DNA of 64,000 nt, taken from Streptococcus parasanguinis. GTDB taxonomy: Bacteria; Bacillota; Bacilli; Lactobacillales; Streptococcaceae. Location of the stretch: assembly GCF_018499505.1 (NCBI RefSeq), contig NZ_JAHDAC010000001.1, forward strand, positions 434,001 through 498,000. The letters run 5' to 3'. Positions 34,514 through 45,935 of the stretch are shown piece after piece (position 1 is the stretch's first letter; the number at the start of each line of letters is the position of its first letter). The notes beneath the pieces were generated by a model. The model was given only the letters and a program-made list of their open reading frames with translations. It was not told the DNA's origin and searched no databases. Made by a program: the position numbers and the translations under genes.

Positions 34514-36259
34514 ATGATTCGATCCTTAATTTCCGAGATCAAAGAATTCAAGAAGCCCTCGATTTTGGCTTCCTTGTTCATGGTCTTTGAAGTCATGTTT
34601 GAGATTTCGATTCCCTTTGTCATGGCGAGTCTTTTGGACCAGGGTGTTCAACAAAAAAACATGAACAATATTTTGTTTTACGGTGGGCTCATGCTGGTCT
34701 GTGCCTTTCTCTCTCTCTTTTGTGGGATGCAGTCTGCCCGTTATGGCGCCTATGCATCGGCTGGTTTTGCCAAAAACCTTCGTCGGGCTATTTTCAAAAA
34801 GGTTCAAACCTTCTCATTTGAGAATATTGATCAGTTCTCATCAGGTGGGTTAGTTACTCGGATGATGACGGATGTGACCAATGTGCAAAATGCCTATCAA
34901 ATGGTCATTCGGATCTGTGTACGGGCACCGCTCAATTTGATCTTTGCCATTGTGGCTTGTTTTATGATCAATGCGGAAATGGCCATGATCTTTGTCTATG
35001 TGACCATCTTTTTGGCAGCTGTCTTAAGCATCATCATGAAGATTGTTTATCCGCTCTTCACAGAAGTATTTGAAGCTTATGACAATCTCAACAACAGCAT
35101 TCAAGAAAACATCACCAATATGCGGGTGGTGAAGTCTTACGTTAAGGAAGCAGATGAAACCGTTAAATTCAAGAAGGCTTCTCGTCGAATTTATAACATG
35201 TTTATGAAGGCTATCCGTGTCGTTGTCTTGAGTAGCCCAGCTATGATGCTTTCCATGTATGCTTCTTTCCTTTTGATCTCTTGGATTGGGGCTCATCTGA
35301 TCGTTGGTGGTCAACTCTCTACTGGGAATTTGACCTCTATGTTTAGCTACACCATGACCATTCTCATGTCGCTCATGATGTTTATGATGATCTTTGTCAT
35401 GTTGTCGATTTCCATGGCCTCTGTCGAGCGGATCAATGAAGTCTTAACGACCAAAACGACGATTGACTCTCCAGAAAACGGGATCAAAAAAGTCGCTGAT
35501 GGATCCATCAACTTTGAGGATGTGACCTTTGCTTATACCGATGAAAATGGCGACAAGACCCATGTCTTACAAGGGATTAACCTTTCCATTCGTTCAGGGG
35601 AAGTGATTGGGATCCTGGGTGGTACAGGATCAGGGAAATCAAGCTTGGTTCAGTTGATTCCTCGTCTCTATGATGTCGAGTCTGGTCGGGTGACAGTAGC
35701 AGGCCATGATGTCAAAGAATACGATCTTGATTCCCTTCGTAAGCAAGTGGCCATGGTTCTTCAGACCAATGTCCTTTTCTCTGGTACGATTAAAGAAAAT
35801 ATGCGCTGGGGAAATAAAGATGCGACGGATGAAGAGATCATCACAGCTTGTAAGATTGCGCAAGCCGATGAATTTATTCAAGATTTCAAAGAGGGTTATG
35901 ACACCATGATTGAGCGTGGGGGATCCAATGTCTCTGGTGGTCAACGCCAACGTCTCTGTATCGCGCGTGCCCTTCTCATGAATCCGAAGATCTTGATCTT
36001 GGATGATTCGACTTCAGCGGTCGATACCAAGACAGATAGTTTGATCCGTCAAGGATTGGCAACCAGCTTGAAAGAGACGACCAAAATCATCATTGGTCAA
36101 CGGATTTCCTCTATTCAAGATGCAGATCGTATCATCGTGATGAATGATGGCCAAATCGATGCGATCGGTCGTCACGAGGAATTGCTTGCGACCAATGCCA
36201 TCTACCAAGAAGTATATGAAATGCAAACACAAGGGAAAGGAGAAGCAGATGAAAACTAA
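34514..36259 (+). CDS. Heterodimeric ABC exporter, subunit 1 (degenerate ATP site)
   Basis: The 581-residue half-transporter has six helices (to about residue 310) and a C-terminal ATPase with Walker A GGTGSGKSS (about 372), signature VSGGQRQRLCIARAL (about 476) and Walker B ILILDDSTSAVDT (about 496). The residue after the Walker B Asp is Asp instead of the catalytic Glu, which marks it as the degenerate-site subunit of a BmrCD/LmrCD/PatAB-like heterodimer that exports lipids or drugs. The start at 34514 follows GGAGG by 6 bases; an in-frame TTG at 34502 overlaps that site. It overlaps subunit 2 by 11 bp. Confidence 0.94.
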   Translation: MIRSLISEIKEFKKPSILASLFMVFEVMFEISIPFVMASLLDQGVQQKNMNNILFYGGLMLVCAFLSLFCGMQSARYGAYASAGFAKNLRRAIFKKVQTFSFENIDQFSSGGLVTRMMTDVTNVQNAYQMVIRICVRAPLNLIFAIVACFMINAEMAMIFVYVTIFLAAVLSIIMKIVYPLFTEVFEAYDNLNNSIQENITNMRVVKSYVKEADETVKFKKASRRIYNMFMKAIRVVVLSSPAMMLSMYASFLLISWIGAHLIVGGQLSTGNLTSMFSYTMTILMSLMMFMMIFVMLSISMASVERINEVLTTKTTIDSPENGIKKVADGSINFEDVTFAYTDENGDKTHVLQGINLSIRSGEVIGILGGTGSGKSSLVQLIPRLYDVESGRVTVAGHDVKEYDLDSLRKQVAMVLQTNVLFSGTIKENMRWGNKDATDEEIITACKIAQADEFIQDFKEGYDTMIERGGSNVSGGQRQRLCIARALLMNPKILILDDSTSAVDTKTDSLIRQGLATSLKETTKIIIGQRISSIQDADRIIVMNDGQIDAIGRHEELLATNAIYQEVYEMQTQGKGEADEN

Positions 36260-38117
36260 GAAAAAAGCAAATCTAGGCTCTATCCTTCGCCTGCTCGACT
36301 TCCTTTGGAAAAACTACAAGGTATCCTTGATTGTTTCCTTTATCTTAATCATTCTATCGTCTCTTGCGACGGTCAATGTGACAGCTTCGATTCAGTCTTT
36401 GGTCGACGTCTATGTGGAACCCATGTTAACGTCAAACAGCCATGATTTCGGACCGCTCTTGTCCTTCTTGACACGGGTTGGTTTGATCTGTTTAATCGGG
36501 GTACTTGCCAACTATGGCTTTACCTTGATTATGGCGACTGTTTCACAAGACTCGCTTAGAAGTCTTCGAAATCAGTTGTTTGCTCGCATGCAAAAACTGC
36601 CAGTTCGTTACTTTGATACCCACCAACACGGGGACATCATGTCCATCTATACCAATGATATTGATGCCCTTCGCCAAGCGATTGAACAATCCATTCCTCA
36701 ACTTCTTTCCTCATCGATTACCATCCTTGGGGTAACGATTACTATGCTGACGGTTAGTCCGCTCTTGTTCTTGATTGTTCTTGTCATGGTCATCGTCATG
36801 GTCTTTATCATCAAGGATGTCTCTGGCAAGTCAGGTCGTTACTTTGGAGCCCAACAAAAGAACTTGGGGATTGAAAACGGCTTTATTGAAGAAATGATGT
36901 CTGGTCAAAAAGTGGTCAAGGCCTTTGTGCATGAAAGAGAAAGCATTGAGGATTTTGATCGGATCAATGACCAACTCTTTGAATCTTCCTACCAGGCCAA
37001 CCGCTATGCCAATGTCCTTATGCCGATTCTTGGGAACTTGGGAAATGTTTCCTTTGTTCTGACAGCCTTGATCGGGGGACTCTTTGCGCTAAACGGCGTC
37101 GGTGGTTTAACTATTGGTGGTCTTATGGCCTTTCTGCAATTGAACCGTTCCTTCACAGGTCCCATTGCCCAGGTCTCTCAACAGTTGAACTTTGTCCTCA
37201 TGGCCTTGGCTGGTGGAGATCGTGTCTTTGATCTTTTGGATGAAGAAGAAGAAGTCGACCAAGGAAAAGTGACGCTGGTCAATTATGAACTGGTCGATGG
37301 AGAAATGGTCGAAACCGATCAGAAAACCAACAAATGGGCTTGGAAACACCCACGTCCAAATGGGGATTACCAGCTTGTCAAGATGGTCGGAAATGTGGTC
37401 TTTGATGATGTTGACTTCTCTTATGATGGGAAGAAACAAATCCTTCATGGCATCAACTTGTACGCGGATAAGGGGCAAAAAGTGGCCTTTGTCGGAGCGA
37501 CAGGTGCAGGAAAGACAACCATTACCAACTTAATCAACCGCTTCTATGACATCCAGTCAGGAATGATTACCTATGATGGAATCGATATTAAATTGATTGA
37601 GAAAGATTCTCTGCGTCGTTCCCTCGGAATCGTTCTTCAAGATACCCACTTATTTACTGGTACGATTGCGGAAAACATCGCTTACGGCCGTGCTGATGCA
37701 ACACGGGAAGAAATCCTTGAAGCAGCTCGGATTGCCAATGTGGATTCCTTTGTTAAGCACTTGGATCAGGGCTATGAAACGGTCTTGACAGATGATGGGG
37801 CTGGTCTATCAAATGGTCAACGACAATTGATCGCCATTGCCCGTGCAGCCCTTGCCAATGCGCCTGTCTTGATCCTGGACGAAGCGACGTCTTCGATTGA
37901 CTCACGGACAGAGAAGATGGTGCAAGAAGGGATGGATCGCCTGATGGAAGGTCGGACTGTCTTTGTTATCGCTCACCGTCTATCGACGATTGTCAATTCC
38001 GATGTCATCATGGTGATGGACCACGGACGCATCATCGAGCGAGGCAACCATGCTTCCTTAATGGCAGAACGTGGAACCTATTACCGCCTGTACACCGGTG
38101 GACTTGAAATTGATTAA
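36249..38117 (+). CDS. Heterodimeric ABC exporter, subunit 2 (catalytic)
   Basis: The 622-residue half-transporter has six helices (to about 335), a linker of about 40 residues rich in Glu, Asn and Trp (about 345-390) before the ATPase, then Walker A GATGAGKTT (about 417), signature LSNGQRQLIAIARA (about 520) and Walker B VLILDEATSSIDS with the catalytic Glu. The signature has Asn where most have Gly, the usual complement to a degenerate site in the partner. The linker insertion is typical of the longer subunit of such pairs. The start at 36249 has AAAGGAG before it and lies inside the end of subunit 1. Confidence 0.94.
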   Translation: MKTKKKANLGSILRLLDFLWKNYKVSLIVSFILIILSSLATVNVTASIQSLVDVYVEPMLTSNSHDFGPLLSFLTRVGLICLIGVLANYGFTLIMATVSQDSLRSLRNQLFARMQKLPVRYFDTHQHGDIMSIYTNDIDALRQAIEQSIPQLLSSSITILGVTITMLTVSPLLFLIVLVMVIVMVFIIKDVSGKSGRYFGAQQKNLGIENGFIEEMMSGQKVVKAFVHERESIEDFDRINDQLFESSYQANRYANVLMPILGNLGNVSFVLTALIGGLFALNGVGGLTIGGLMAFLQLNRSFTGPIAQVSQQLNFVLMALAGGDRVFDLLDEEEEVDQGKVTLVNYELVDGEMVETDQKTNKWAWKHPRPNGDYQLVKMVGNVVFDDVDFSYDGKKQILHGINLYADKGQKVAFVGATGAGKTTITNLINRFYDIQSGMITYDGIDIKLIEKDSLRRSLGIVLQDTHLFTGTIAENIAYGRADATREEILEAARIANVDSFVKHLDQGYETVLTDDGAGLSNGQRQLIAIARAALANAPVLILDEATSSIDSRTEKMVQEGMDRLMEGRTVFVIAHRLSTIVNSDVIMVMDHGRIIERGNHASLMAERGTYYRLYTGGLEID

Positions 38118-38121
38118 TAAT

Positions 38122-38153
38122 AAAAAAGCTTGAGCGTTAGCTCAGGCTTTTTT
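38122..38153 (+). terminator. Terminator after the ABC exporter operon
   Basis: AAAAAGCTTGAGC and GCTCAGGCTTTTTT form a stem around GTTA; the T run follows the stem. Confidence 0.93.
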
Positions 38154-38176
38154 GGCTTATGGATAATGACTTCTTA

Positions 38177-38314
38177 GAAACTTTCCTTAGGTGAGTACGG
38201 ACATCAGCGAACTTCGAAGAAGTTCCATGACTAATTATTGAGCCTAAGGTCTCAATAATTCCGAGTGCCTGAAACGTTATTGTTTCAGGCACTTTTCTCA
38301 CAGCGGAAAGTCTC
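38177..38314 (+). ncRNA. 138-nt structured element, copy A
   Basis: Shares length and predicted fold with copy B at 46315-46452. The outer stem pairs GAAACTTTCC with GGAAAGTCTC and GTGAG with CTCAC. Inside are three hairpins: GAACTTC/GAAGTTC (38209-38225), AATTATTGAG/CTCAATAATT around CCTAAGGT (38233-38260), and AGTGCCTGAAAC/GTTTCAGGCACT (38264-38293) followed by TTTT. The loop CCTAAGG is complementary to CCTTAGG in the 5' internal loop, allowing a pseudoknot. It sits between the converging ABC exporter and glutathione peroxidase genes. Whether it acts as RNA, terminator or mobile DNA palindrome is not known. Confidence 0.7.
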
Positions 38315-38367
38315 GAAAATAAATAGCCATTCATCAAAAATTCTGACTACACTTTCAGGCTTTTTGC

Positions 38368-38850
38368 TTATTTCTCAAGCAATTCTTGGATCAAGTCTTC
38401 CATAGCAGCTGGCTCTGTTTTGGAGGAGAAGCGTTGGGCGACTTGGCCTTGTTGGTCGATGACAAATTTTGCGAAGTTCCATTCGATGCGTTTGCCTAGT
38501 GGCCCAGCTGCTTGGCTTTTGAGCCAGTCATAGAGAGGAAGGGCTTCTTTACCATTGACCTTGGCTTTAGCGAATCGTGGGAAGGTGGTCTGGTAGTTGA
38601 GGCTGCAGAAGCTATTGATTTCTTCTGCAGTTCCTGGCGCCTGCCCCATGAATTGGTTGCAGGGGATGTCCAGGATTTCCAGCCCCTTTTCCTGGTAGCG
38701 TAGGTAGAGATCTTGCAGTCCTTGGTATTGTGGGGTTAGGCCACAACCTGTCGCCGTATTGACCACGATAAGAACCTTACCTTGGTAGTGAGAAAGGGGA
38801 ATTTCCTCCCCATTCTGGTTTTCTAAAGAAAAATCATAAATGCTAGTCAT
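38368..38850 (-). CDS. Glutathione peroxidase family protein
   Basis: The 160-residue thiol peroxidase reduces peroxides using glutathione or thioredoxin. The peroxidatic Cys36 is in VVNTATGCGLTPQYQGLQ (Cys, not selenocysteine); FPRFAKAKVNG and IEWNFAKFVIDQQG supply the conserved Trp and Asn of the active site. There is no signal peptide. Streptococcal members are linked to oxidative-stress survival in H2O2-producing oral species. The ATG at 38850 is preceded by AAAGGA about 8 bases upstream. Monocistronic; converges on structured element A. Confidence 0.92.
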   Translation of the reverse strand: MTSIYDFSLENQNGEEIPLSHYQGKVLIVVNTATGCGLTPQYQGLQDLYLRYQEKGLEILDIPCNQFMGQAPGTAEEINSFCSLNYQTTFPRFAKAKVNGKEALPLYDWLKSQAAGPLGKRIEWNFAKFVIDQQGQVAQRFSSKTEPAAMEDLIQELLEK

Positions 38851-39009
38851 AGGTGGTATCCTTTCTGTCTCTTCAGCTTTTATTGTAGCACAAATCTCCT
38901 AAAATTAGGCCTAGAGGAGCATGACTTCTTGCTTTAGTCCCTCCTGTGAAAATGATATAATAAGAAGATAACAAGCTCTCAAGAAAATGCCAAAAGGAGA
39001 ACGGATCGG

Positions 39010-42000
39010 ATGAAATTACTCTATACGGATGTTCGGACCCCCTTGACCCAGGTCCTGACACAAGAAGCCGTAGGGTTAGTAGAACAGGGCAAGCGTGTGT
39101 TTTACATTGCGCCCAACTCTCTTTCCTTTGAAAAAGAAGCCAAGGTCTTGTCCTATTTAGAAGGTCAGGCTTCTTTTGCCATTACCGTCACGCGCTTTAC
39201 CCAAATGGCCCGTTATTTCATCCTGAACCAGGTCTTTGAGGAGCAACCCTTAGATGATATCGGTCTAGGCATGCTATTTTTTAAAGCTCTGTCCCACATG
39301 AAGGAGCAGGATCTTAAAGTTTATGGGGCCCTGCGCAAGGATCCTCAGTTTATCCAGCAACTGGTCCAGCTCTATCATGAATTGCAGACGGCCCAGATGG
39401 ATTTTTCCGATTTAGAGTCGCTCGAGGAAGCTGAAAAAAGAGAGGACCTCTTGGCGATTTTTGAAGCGGTCTCTGAGATGTTGGTCAAGCACCGGTATGA
39501 ATCCCAGTCCAAGATGGCCTTTTTCCTCAATCAGGTTGAAGAGGGGCACTTGGAAGAGCAATTGAAGGATGTGGCGATCGTCGTCGATGGCTTCACGCGT
39601 TTTTCTGCAGAAGAAGAGGCCTTGATTGGTCTCCTTCACCGAAAAGGAGTGGAGATTGTCATCGGGGTCTATGCCAGTGAAAAAGCCTATCGGGCAAGCT
39701 TTAGAGAGGGCAATCTTTACCAAGCCAGTGTTGACTTTCTCCTCCAGCTGGCAAAGACATTTGAGGTACAGCCTCAGTATTGTGGGCAAGCGATCGAAGA
39801 CTCTTTTAGTCGTATTACCCGCATGTTAGAAGCGCGCTACGATTTTTCACAAGTGGAAAATGAGCTCAAGGAGGACGATCGAACAGCTGTCCAACTCTGG
39901 CAAACCAATACGCAAAAAGAAGAGTTGGAATTTGTTGCTAAATCCATCCGTCAGCGTCTTCATGATGGGGCACGCTATCGGGATATTCGGGTTTTGTTAG
40001 GCGATGTAGAAGCTTATCAACTACAGCTCAAGACCATTTTTGACCAGTATCAGATTCCCTTTTACTTGGGACGAAGTGAGGCCATGGTCCACCATCCCTT
40101 GATTCAGGTCATTGAATCGCTAGGTCGGATCAAGCAGTTCAATTACCAGACGGAAGACGTCATCAACTTGTTAAAAACGGGTCTGTATAGTGATCTGACG
40201 CAAGAAGAAGTCGATGCTTTTGAGCAATACCTTCGTTTTGCGGAAATTAAAGGTGCTACAAAATTTCACAAGCCTTTTACTAGCAATCGTCAGGGCAAGT
40301 TTAATTTGGAAGAGCTCAATACTCTCCGAGAACGCGTCATAGAACCTCTAGTCCCCATCTTTTCACAGCGCAAACAAAAGGTGACCCAACTCTTAACCAC
40401 CTTTACAGAGTTTCTGCAAGAGGCCCAGCTTTCTCAGAATCTACAAGCTTTGATCAAGGATCTAGCTTTGGAGGAGCAGGAGCGCTATGACCAGGTCTGG
40501 AAGGCCTTCCTTCATGTCTTAGAAGAGTTGAACGTGGTCTTTGAGGACCAAGAGGTGACAGTGGATGACTTTTTGGCCCTCCTCTTATCGGGGATGCAAT
40601 TGTCTCAATACCGGACAGTTCCTGCTACTGTCGATGTGGTGACGGTTCAGTCCTATGACTTGATTGAACCCTTGACAGCGCCTTATGTCTACGCGATCGG
40701 GCTGACCCAGGAGCGTTTTCCAAAGATCGCTCAGAACACCACTCTACTCAGTGAAGAAGAGCGCCAGCAGCTGAATGAGGCTACTCAAGAAGGAGCAGAG
40801 CTCCAGGTGGTGACCAGTGAAAATCTCAAGAAAAATCGCTTTGTGGCTGTTTCTCTCCTCAATGCGGCGACCAACCAACTGGTCCTATCGGCCCCTAGCT
40901 TGGTCAATGAAATGGAAGATAGTGTCTCTCCTTACCTTGTAGAATTGGCCAAGGAGCCAATTGCCATCGAGTGGACGACCAAACAAGCCCAAGCCTCGAG
41001 TGATGATATCGGGACCTACCGAGCCCTCTTAGCGCGCGTGATCGAACTTCATCAAGAAGAAATTACGAGTGAGTTGTCTCCTGAAGAAGCCAGCTTTTGG
41101 GGTGTGGCGGTACGGGTCTTGCGCAAGAAATTAGCCGCTGAAGGCATCCAGATTCCTCAGATTTCAACGGAATTAAAGAGCCGTCAGCTTCAGTCGGATA
41201 CGCTTCAAGCGCTCTATCCTGAGGGCAAAGCCTTGACCTTATCCGCTTCTGCCTTGAATGAATACTACAAGCACCAGTATGCCTTTTATCTGCGCTATGT
41301 CTTGGGCTTACAAGAGGATGAAACGATCCGTCCAGACGCTCGCAGTCATGGGAATTTCCTGCACCGGATCTTTGAAAGAGTCTTAAAAGATAGCTCCGAT
41401 CAAGCGTTTGATCGGCGTTTAAACGAGGCGATTCGAGAAACCAGCCAAGAAGCGGAGTTCCAGCAATTGTATGGAGAAAATGGAGAGACCGAGTTTATTC
41501 GCAACTTGCTTCTTGATACCGCGAAAACAACAGGGCGTGTCCTCGCCCAGCAGAATGGCATCGAGACCATCGGTGAGGAGACCCTCTTTGGTGGAAGCCC
41601 CCACACCTCTTATCCATTGTCCGATGGCCGTCTCCTGCAGCTACGAGGCAAGGTGGATCGCATTGATCAATTGAGGGATCGGGGAGCCCTCGGAGTCGTG
41701 GACTACAAGTCCAGTCTGACGCAGTTCCACTATGACAAGTTCTTTAATGGACTAAATTCTCAATTGCCGACCTATCTTTCTGCGATTCAGGATTTGAAGG
41801 AATACCAAGAGGAGCAAGGGATTTTTGGAGCCATGTATTTGGAAATGGGAGATCCCATAGTGGATCTGAAAAAGACAAAGACGGTCGATGATGCTATCAA
41901 CCAAACCATGAAAAGTCAACAGTACAAGGGGCTCTTTATGGCAGATCAGGCGCCTTATCTGGGCGAGGCCTATGATAAGAATAAGGCTATGATGCTGAGT

Positions 42001-42276
42001 AAGGAAGAACTGGACTTGCTCCTCTTGTACAACGCTTATCTTTATAAAACAGCAGCAGAAGGGATTCTCAAGGGTCAATTTGCTATCAATCCCTATAGTG
42101 AAAATGGGCGCAATATCGCACCATTCGTGGAGCAGTTTAAATCCATCACAGGATTTGAAGCCGATCGTCACCTAGGTCAGGCACGGTTCTTGACCAAACT
42201 AGACCAAAAAGGAATACGTGGCGAAAAGGTGAAAGCCGCGTGGATCGAGAAGATGAAGGAGGTCTTGAACAAATGA
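39010..42276 (+). CDS. rexB: ATP-dependent nuclease subunit B (RexB/AddB)
   Basis: RexB with RexA forms the streptococcal AddAB-type helicase-nuclease that resects double-strand breaks for recombination. The 1088 residues have the expected RexB length. The N-terminal part looks like an inactivated UvrD-like helicase with no Walker A. The C-terminal nuclease domain has the signature GVVDYKSS (the catalytic Asp-x-Lys) near residue 896, preceded by [19 protein letters not shown] and LRGKVDRID. RexB lacks the iron-sulphur Cys set of Bacillus AddB, as known for streptococci. AAAGGAG precedes the ATG at 39010. It overlaps rexA by 4 bp. Confidence 0.96.
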   Translation: MKLLYTDVRTPLTQVLTQEAVGLVEQGKRVFYIAPNSLSFEKEAKVLSYLEGQASFAITVTRFTQMARYFILNQVFEEQPLDDIGLGMLFFKALSHMKEQDLKVYGALRKDPQFIQQLVQLYHELQTAQMDFSDLESLEEAEKREDLLAIFEAVSEMLVKHRYESQSKMAFFLNQVEEGHLEEQLKDVAIVVDGFTRFSAEEEALIGLLHRKGVEIVIGVYASEKAYRASFREGNLYQASVDFLLQLAKTFEVQPQYCGQAIEDSFSRITRMLEARYDFSQVENELKEDDRTAVQLWQTNTQKEELEFVAKSIRQRLHDGARYRDIRVLLGDVEAYQLQLKTIFDQYQIPFYLGRSEAMVHHPLIQVIESLGRIKQFNYQTEDVINLLKTGLYSDLTQEEVDAFEQYLRFAEIKGATKFHKPFTSNRQGKFNLEELNTLRERVIEPLVPIFSQRKQKVTQLLTTFTEFLQEAQLSQNLQALIKDLALEEQERYDQVWKAFLHVLEELNVVFEDQEVTVDDFLALLLSGMQLSQYRTVPATVDVVTVQSYDLIEPLTAPYVYAIGLTQERFPKIAQNTTLLSEEERQQLNEATQEGAELQVVTSENLKKNRFVAVSLLNAATNQLVLSAPSLVNEMEDSVSPYLVELAKEPIAIEWTTKQAQASSDDIGTYRALLARVIELHQEEITSELSPEEASFWGVAVRVLRKKLAAEGIQIPQISTELKSRQLQSDTLQALYPEGKALTLSASALNEYYKHQYAFYLRYVLGLQEDETIRPDARSHGNFLHRIFERVLKDSSDQAFDRRLNEAIRETSQEAEFQQLYGENGETEFIRNLLLDTAKTTGRVLAQQNGIETIGEETLFGGSPHTSYPLSDGRLLQLRGKVDRIDQLRDRGALGVVDYKSSLTQFHYDKFFNGLNSQLPTYLSAIQDLKEYQEEQGIFGAMYLEMGDPIVDLKKTKTVDDAINQTMKSQQYKGLFMADQAPYLGEAYDKNKAMMLSKEELDLLLLYNAYLYKTAAEGILKGQFAINPYSENGRNIAPFVEQFKSITGFEADRHLGQARFLTKLDQKGIRGEKVKAAWIEKMKEVLNK

Positions 42277-45200
42277 TCAAACAAACATTTTTGACAAGAG
42301 AAGAAATCAAGGCCCTTCAGGCCCAAGAGGCAGCTTCTACCAAAGAGCAAAAGCGGACGCCAGAACAGATCGACGCCATCTATAGTTCGGGGACCAATAT
42401 CCTGGTGTCAGCCTCTGCTGGATCAGGAAAGACCTTTGTCATGGTGCAGCGGATACTGGATCAGATCCAGCGTGGCATCTCGATTAAGGAGCTCTTTATC
42501 TCGACCTTTACGGTCAAGGCAGCAGGGGAACTCAAGGAGCGTTTGGAAAGTGAACTTGGAAAAGCCTTGCAAGCGAGTGATGATCCTGAACTCAAGCAAC
42601 ATCTGGCCCGTCAAATCGCAGATGTCGCCACCAGCGATATCGGAACCATGGACTCCTTTACCCAAAAGGTCCTAACGCGCTATGGCTATTTGCTTGGGTT
42701 GGCGCCTCAGTTTCGCATTTTACAAAACGCCAGTGAGCAACGCCTCTTACAAAATGAAGTTTTTCAAGCTGTTTTTGACCGCTATTACCAGGGGGAAAAC
42801 CAAGAGGCCTTTGTGCAGATGGTCAAGAATTTCACGGGACAGCGCAAAAATTTAACCTTGTTTAAAGAACAGGTCTACCAGATCTATGATTTTCTTCAGT
42901 CGACCAGTGATCCGGAGAAATGGCTGGAAGAGCATTTCCTAAAAGGTTATGAAGAGACCGATTTTGAACAGGTTGAAGGCGACCTGATGGAGAGCATCCA
43001 GCAGGCTCTTTATGAAGCAGAAAGCTTTTTTGCCTTTCATTTGTCCAATGAGGGCCAAGCATTTGGCAAGGCCAAATATTTGGAAGCTGTAGAAGAGGTG
43101 ATCGATCAAATTGGAAGCCTGACAGGTCGTGTCAATAAAGAGCAAGTGACCTCTGTCCTAAAGGCAGTCGTGGCGATTAGTCGGGCTTCAAATGGGGGAG
43201 CCTTGACCAATAGAGCCCGTAAGGAAGAGTTGAAAGAGTTAGTCACGGCTTATAACCAGGATAAAACCATACATATCAACCGCCTCAGAGACTTGGAAAA
43301 TCAGCTCTATCAGCTGGAATTTCAACAAACCTTCCACCAAGAAGAAGGCCCCATGCTCTCCTTGCTCCGGGACTTTATCAGAGACTTTGCTCGCGCTTAT
43401 CTGGAGCGAAAAATCCAAGAAAAAGCTTATGAATTTGGGGATATCAGTCATTTTGCCATTCAAATTTTAGAGCAATTCCCAGAGGTGAGACAAGCCTTTC
43501 AAGAGCGTTATCATGAGGTCATGGTCGATGAGTACCAGGATACCAACCACACCCAAGAGCGGATGTTGGACTTGCTGTCAAATGGCCACAATCGTTTCAT
43601 GGTGGGGGATATCAAGCAATCCATTTACCGCTTCCGTCAGGCAGATCCACAGATTTTTAATGATAAATTTAAGGCTTACCAAGAAGAAGGGGCGAAAGGG
43701 CGGTTGATCCTCCTCAAGGAAAATTTCCGTAGTCATGTGGAGGTATTGGACGCGACCAATGATGTCTTTCGCCATTTGATGGACGAAGAGGTGGGCGAGA
43801 TTGACTACAATCAAACCCACTATCTGGTTGCAGGAAGCGAAAAGCAGCGGATGGCCTTGCCACAACATCGGGCAGAATTTTTGCTCTATGATGGCTCCCA
43901 AGATCAGGAAGAAAAGACCGAAGACGAGGAAGCTTCCCTTGGAGTCGAGACGATTTCCAAGGGAGAAATTCTCCTAGTCATCAAAGAAATTTTACGTCTC
44001 CATCGGGTGGAAAAAGTGCCCTTTAAAGAGATCACGCTCTTAACGGCGACTCGAACGCGAAATGATGCTATTCTGGAAGCCTTTGACCAGTACCAGATCC
44101 CGATTGTGGCAGATAGCGGACAGGCGCATTATCTTGAGTCACTGGAAGTGATGGTCATGTTGGATACCTTGCGGACCATTAACAATCCCTTGCATGATTA
44201 TGCCTTAGTAGCACTTATGAAATCCCCTATGTTTGACTTTGATGAAGATGAGCTGGCACGGATTTCCTTGCAGACGCTTCCAGAGAAAAAGCAAATGGCC
44301 TTCTACCACAAGGTCCAGTTAGCACTTGAGAAAACTGCAGAGCAGGCACGGTTGATTGATGCTAAGCTCTCAGCTAAAATCGAGAACTTTCTCAAAGTTT
44401 TATCTACTTGGCGGGCTGCTGCTAAGACCCATTCGCTCTATGATTTGCTGTGGAAAATCTATGAGGATCGCTATTACTATGACTATGTCGGCGCCCTTCC
44501 AAATGGGGCCCAGCGCCAGGCCAATCTCTACGCTTTGACGCTTCGGGCCAATGATTATGAAAAAGCCAGCTTTAAGGGCTTGTCGCGCTTCATTGCCATG
44601 ATTGACAAGGTGATCGAAAATGAACACGATTTGGCCAGCGTCCCTCTTGCGGCGCCAAAAGATGCCGTCCAGCTCATGACCGTCCATAAGAGTAAGGGGC
44701 TGGAATTCAAGTATGTCTTTATTCTCAATATGGACAAGGCCTTTAACCGCAAGGATCAATCGGGACCGATTATCCTCAGTCGCAAAAAAGGGATTGGCTT
44801 TAAATATGTTGCGAACCTGCCGGTTGAGACAGAGAATCCTGCTGCTCCAAAAACCATTCGCCTGCAGATCGAAACACCTTGCTACCAACGCAATGTGGAA
44901 GAAACAAAATTGGCCACAATTTCTGAGCAGATGCGTCTTCTTTATGTCGCCATGACACGGGCCGAGCTCAAGCTCTATCTGGTCGGAAAAGGCCGTGAGG
45001 ACAAACTGCGCGATACCGATTGGGGGACTAGTCGCAATGGCAAGCTGGATCCGGAAAAACGAAAAGCATGGACCTCTTATCAGGACTGGCTCTTTGCCAT
45101 TCAAGATGTGTTTACCAAGAATACTCTGGCCTATGACACGCGTTTTGTGACAGACGAAGACCTGACACCAGGCCAGCTGGAACCACTAGAGAAGGATTCC

Positions 45201-45932
45201 CGCCTGGATCAGCTCAAGGATATCCGTCAGTCAGAGGATATTCGTCGGGCCTTGGATATCTTGGAAAATGTTGATCGGCTCAATCAGCTCTATGCTCCGG
45301 CCATTCATTTACCAAGTGTTCGTACTCCAAGTCAGATCAAGAAGTTCTACGAGCCGGTCATGGATGCCAATGGCGTCCAGATTATGGATGCAAAGAGTGT
45401 GACGCCTGACTTTGAGCTTCCAACTTTTGGTCAAGAAAAAGCCGTGACAGGAGCCCAAGTCGGTAGTGCTGTCCATGAACTCATGCAGCGCGTGCCTCTT
45501 GAAGAAGAAATCACCTTGGAGACGCTGCATCAAGCCTTGGAGCAAGTTCAAGCGGAGCCAGCGGTCAAAGCCCGCATCAAGCTAGAGGCCATCCTTGCTT
45601 TCTATGAGACTCCTTTGGGAACCTTGCTTCAAAAAGAGGCCTCTCGAGTCCGGCGTGAAGCTCCCTTTGCCATGCTGAAGAAAGATCCAGCCAGTGGTGA
45701 GGATTTTGTCGTGCGGGGGATCTTGGATGGTTACTTGGTGCTAGAAGACCGGATCCTACTGTTTGATTATAAGACGGATCACTACAAGGTTCCTAGCCAA
45801 TTGGTCGAACGCTACCGGGATCAGCTCGATCTCTATGCAGAAGCTCTTCGTCGTTCTTATGGCAAAGAGCAAGTAGAAAAATATCTGGTACTTTTAGGTG
45901 GCCCTCATCTAGAAGTGGTGAAAGTGGAGTAA
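42273..45932 (+). CDS. rexA: ATP-dependent helicase/nuclease subunit A (RexA/AddA)
   Basis: The 1219-residue UvrD-family 3'-5' helicase and nuclease works with RexB. Helicase motifs are in order: Q motif [11 protein letters not shown], motif [16 protein letters not shown] (about 47-61), motif [10 protein letters not shown] (about 414), motif [17 protein letters not shown], motif [13 protein letters not shown] (about 802) and motif [13 protein letters not shown]. The C-terminal nuclease has [23 protein letters not shown]. The start at 42273 ([13 protein letters not shown]) follows AAGGAGG and uses the ATGA overlap with rexB; the longer in-frame start at 42240 lacks support. Confidence 0.96.
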   Translation: MIKQTFLTREEIKALQAQEAASTKEQKRTPEQIDAIYSSGTNILVSASAGSGKTFVMVQRILDQIQRGISIKELFISTFTVKAAGELKERLESELGKALQASDDPELKQHLARQIADVATSDIGTMDSFTQKVLTRYGYLLGLAPQFRILQNASEQRLLQNEVFQAVFDRYYQGENQEAFVQMVKNFTGQRKNLTLFKEQVYQIYDFLQSTSDPEKWLEEHFLKGYEETDFEQVEGDLMESIQQALYEAESFFAFHLSNEGQAFGKAKYLEAVEEVIDQIGSLTGRVNKEQVTSVLKAVVAISRASNGGALTNRARKEELKELVTAYNQDKTIHINRLRDLENQLYQLEFQQTFHQEEGPMLSLLRDFIRDFARAYLERKIQEKAYEFGDISHFAIQILEQFPEVRQAFQERYHEVMVDEYQDTNHTQERMLDLLSNGHNRFMVGDIKQSIYRFRQADPQIFNDKFKAYQEEGAKGRLILLKENFRSHVEVLDATNDVFRHLMDEEVGEIDYNQTHYLVAGSEKQRMALPQHRAEFLLYDGSQDQEEKTEDEEASLGVETISKGEILLVIKEILRLHRVEKVPFKEITLLTATRTRNDAILEAFDQYQIPIVADSGQAHYLESLEVMVMLDTLRTINNPLHDYALVALMKSPMFDFDEDELARISLQTLPEKKQMAFYHKVQLALEKTAEQARLIDAKLSAKIENFLKVLSTWRAAAKTHSLYDLLWKIYEDRYYYDYVGALPNGAQRQANLYALTLRANDYEKASFKGLSRFIAMIDKVIENEHDLASVPLAAPKDAVQLMTVHKSKGLEFKYVFILNMDKAFNRKDQSGPIILSRKKGIGFKYVANLPVETENPAAPKTIRLQIETPCYQRNVEETKLATISEQMRLLYVAMTRAELKLYLVGKGREDKLRDTDWGTSRNGKLDPEKRKAWTSYQDWLFAIQDVFTKNTLAYDTRFVTDEDLTPGQLEPLEKDSRLDQLKDIRQSEDIRRALDILENVDRLNQLYAPAIHLPSVRTPSQIKKFYEPVMDANGVQIMDAKSVTPDFELPTFGQEKAVTGAQVGSAVHELMQRVPLEEEITLETLHQALEQVQAEPAVKARIKLEAILAFYETPLGTLLQKEASRVRREAPFAMLKKDPASGEDFVVRGILDGYLVLEDRILLFDYKTDHYKVPSQLVERYRDQLDLYAEALRRSYGKEQVEKYLVLLGGPHLEVVKVE

Positions 45933-45935
45933 ATC

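Noticed and set aside
36144-36248. Longer N-terminus for exporter subunit 2 starting at 36144
   Set aside because: It lies entirely inside the conserved end of subunit 1 in another frame; ATG 36249 has a strong ribosome site.
44400-45104. 234-codon minus-strand ORF inside rexA
   Set aside because: It is antisense to conserved helicase motifs of rexA, has no ribosome site and no recognisable protein features; a shadow of codon bias.
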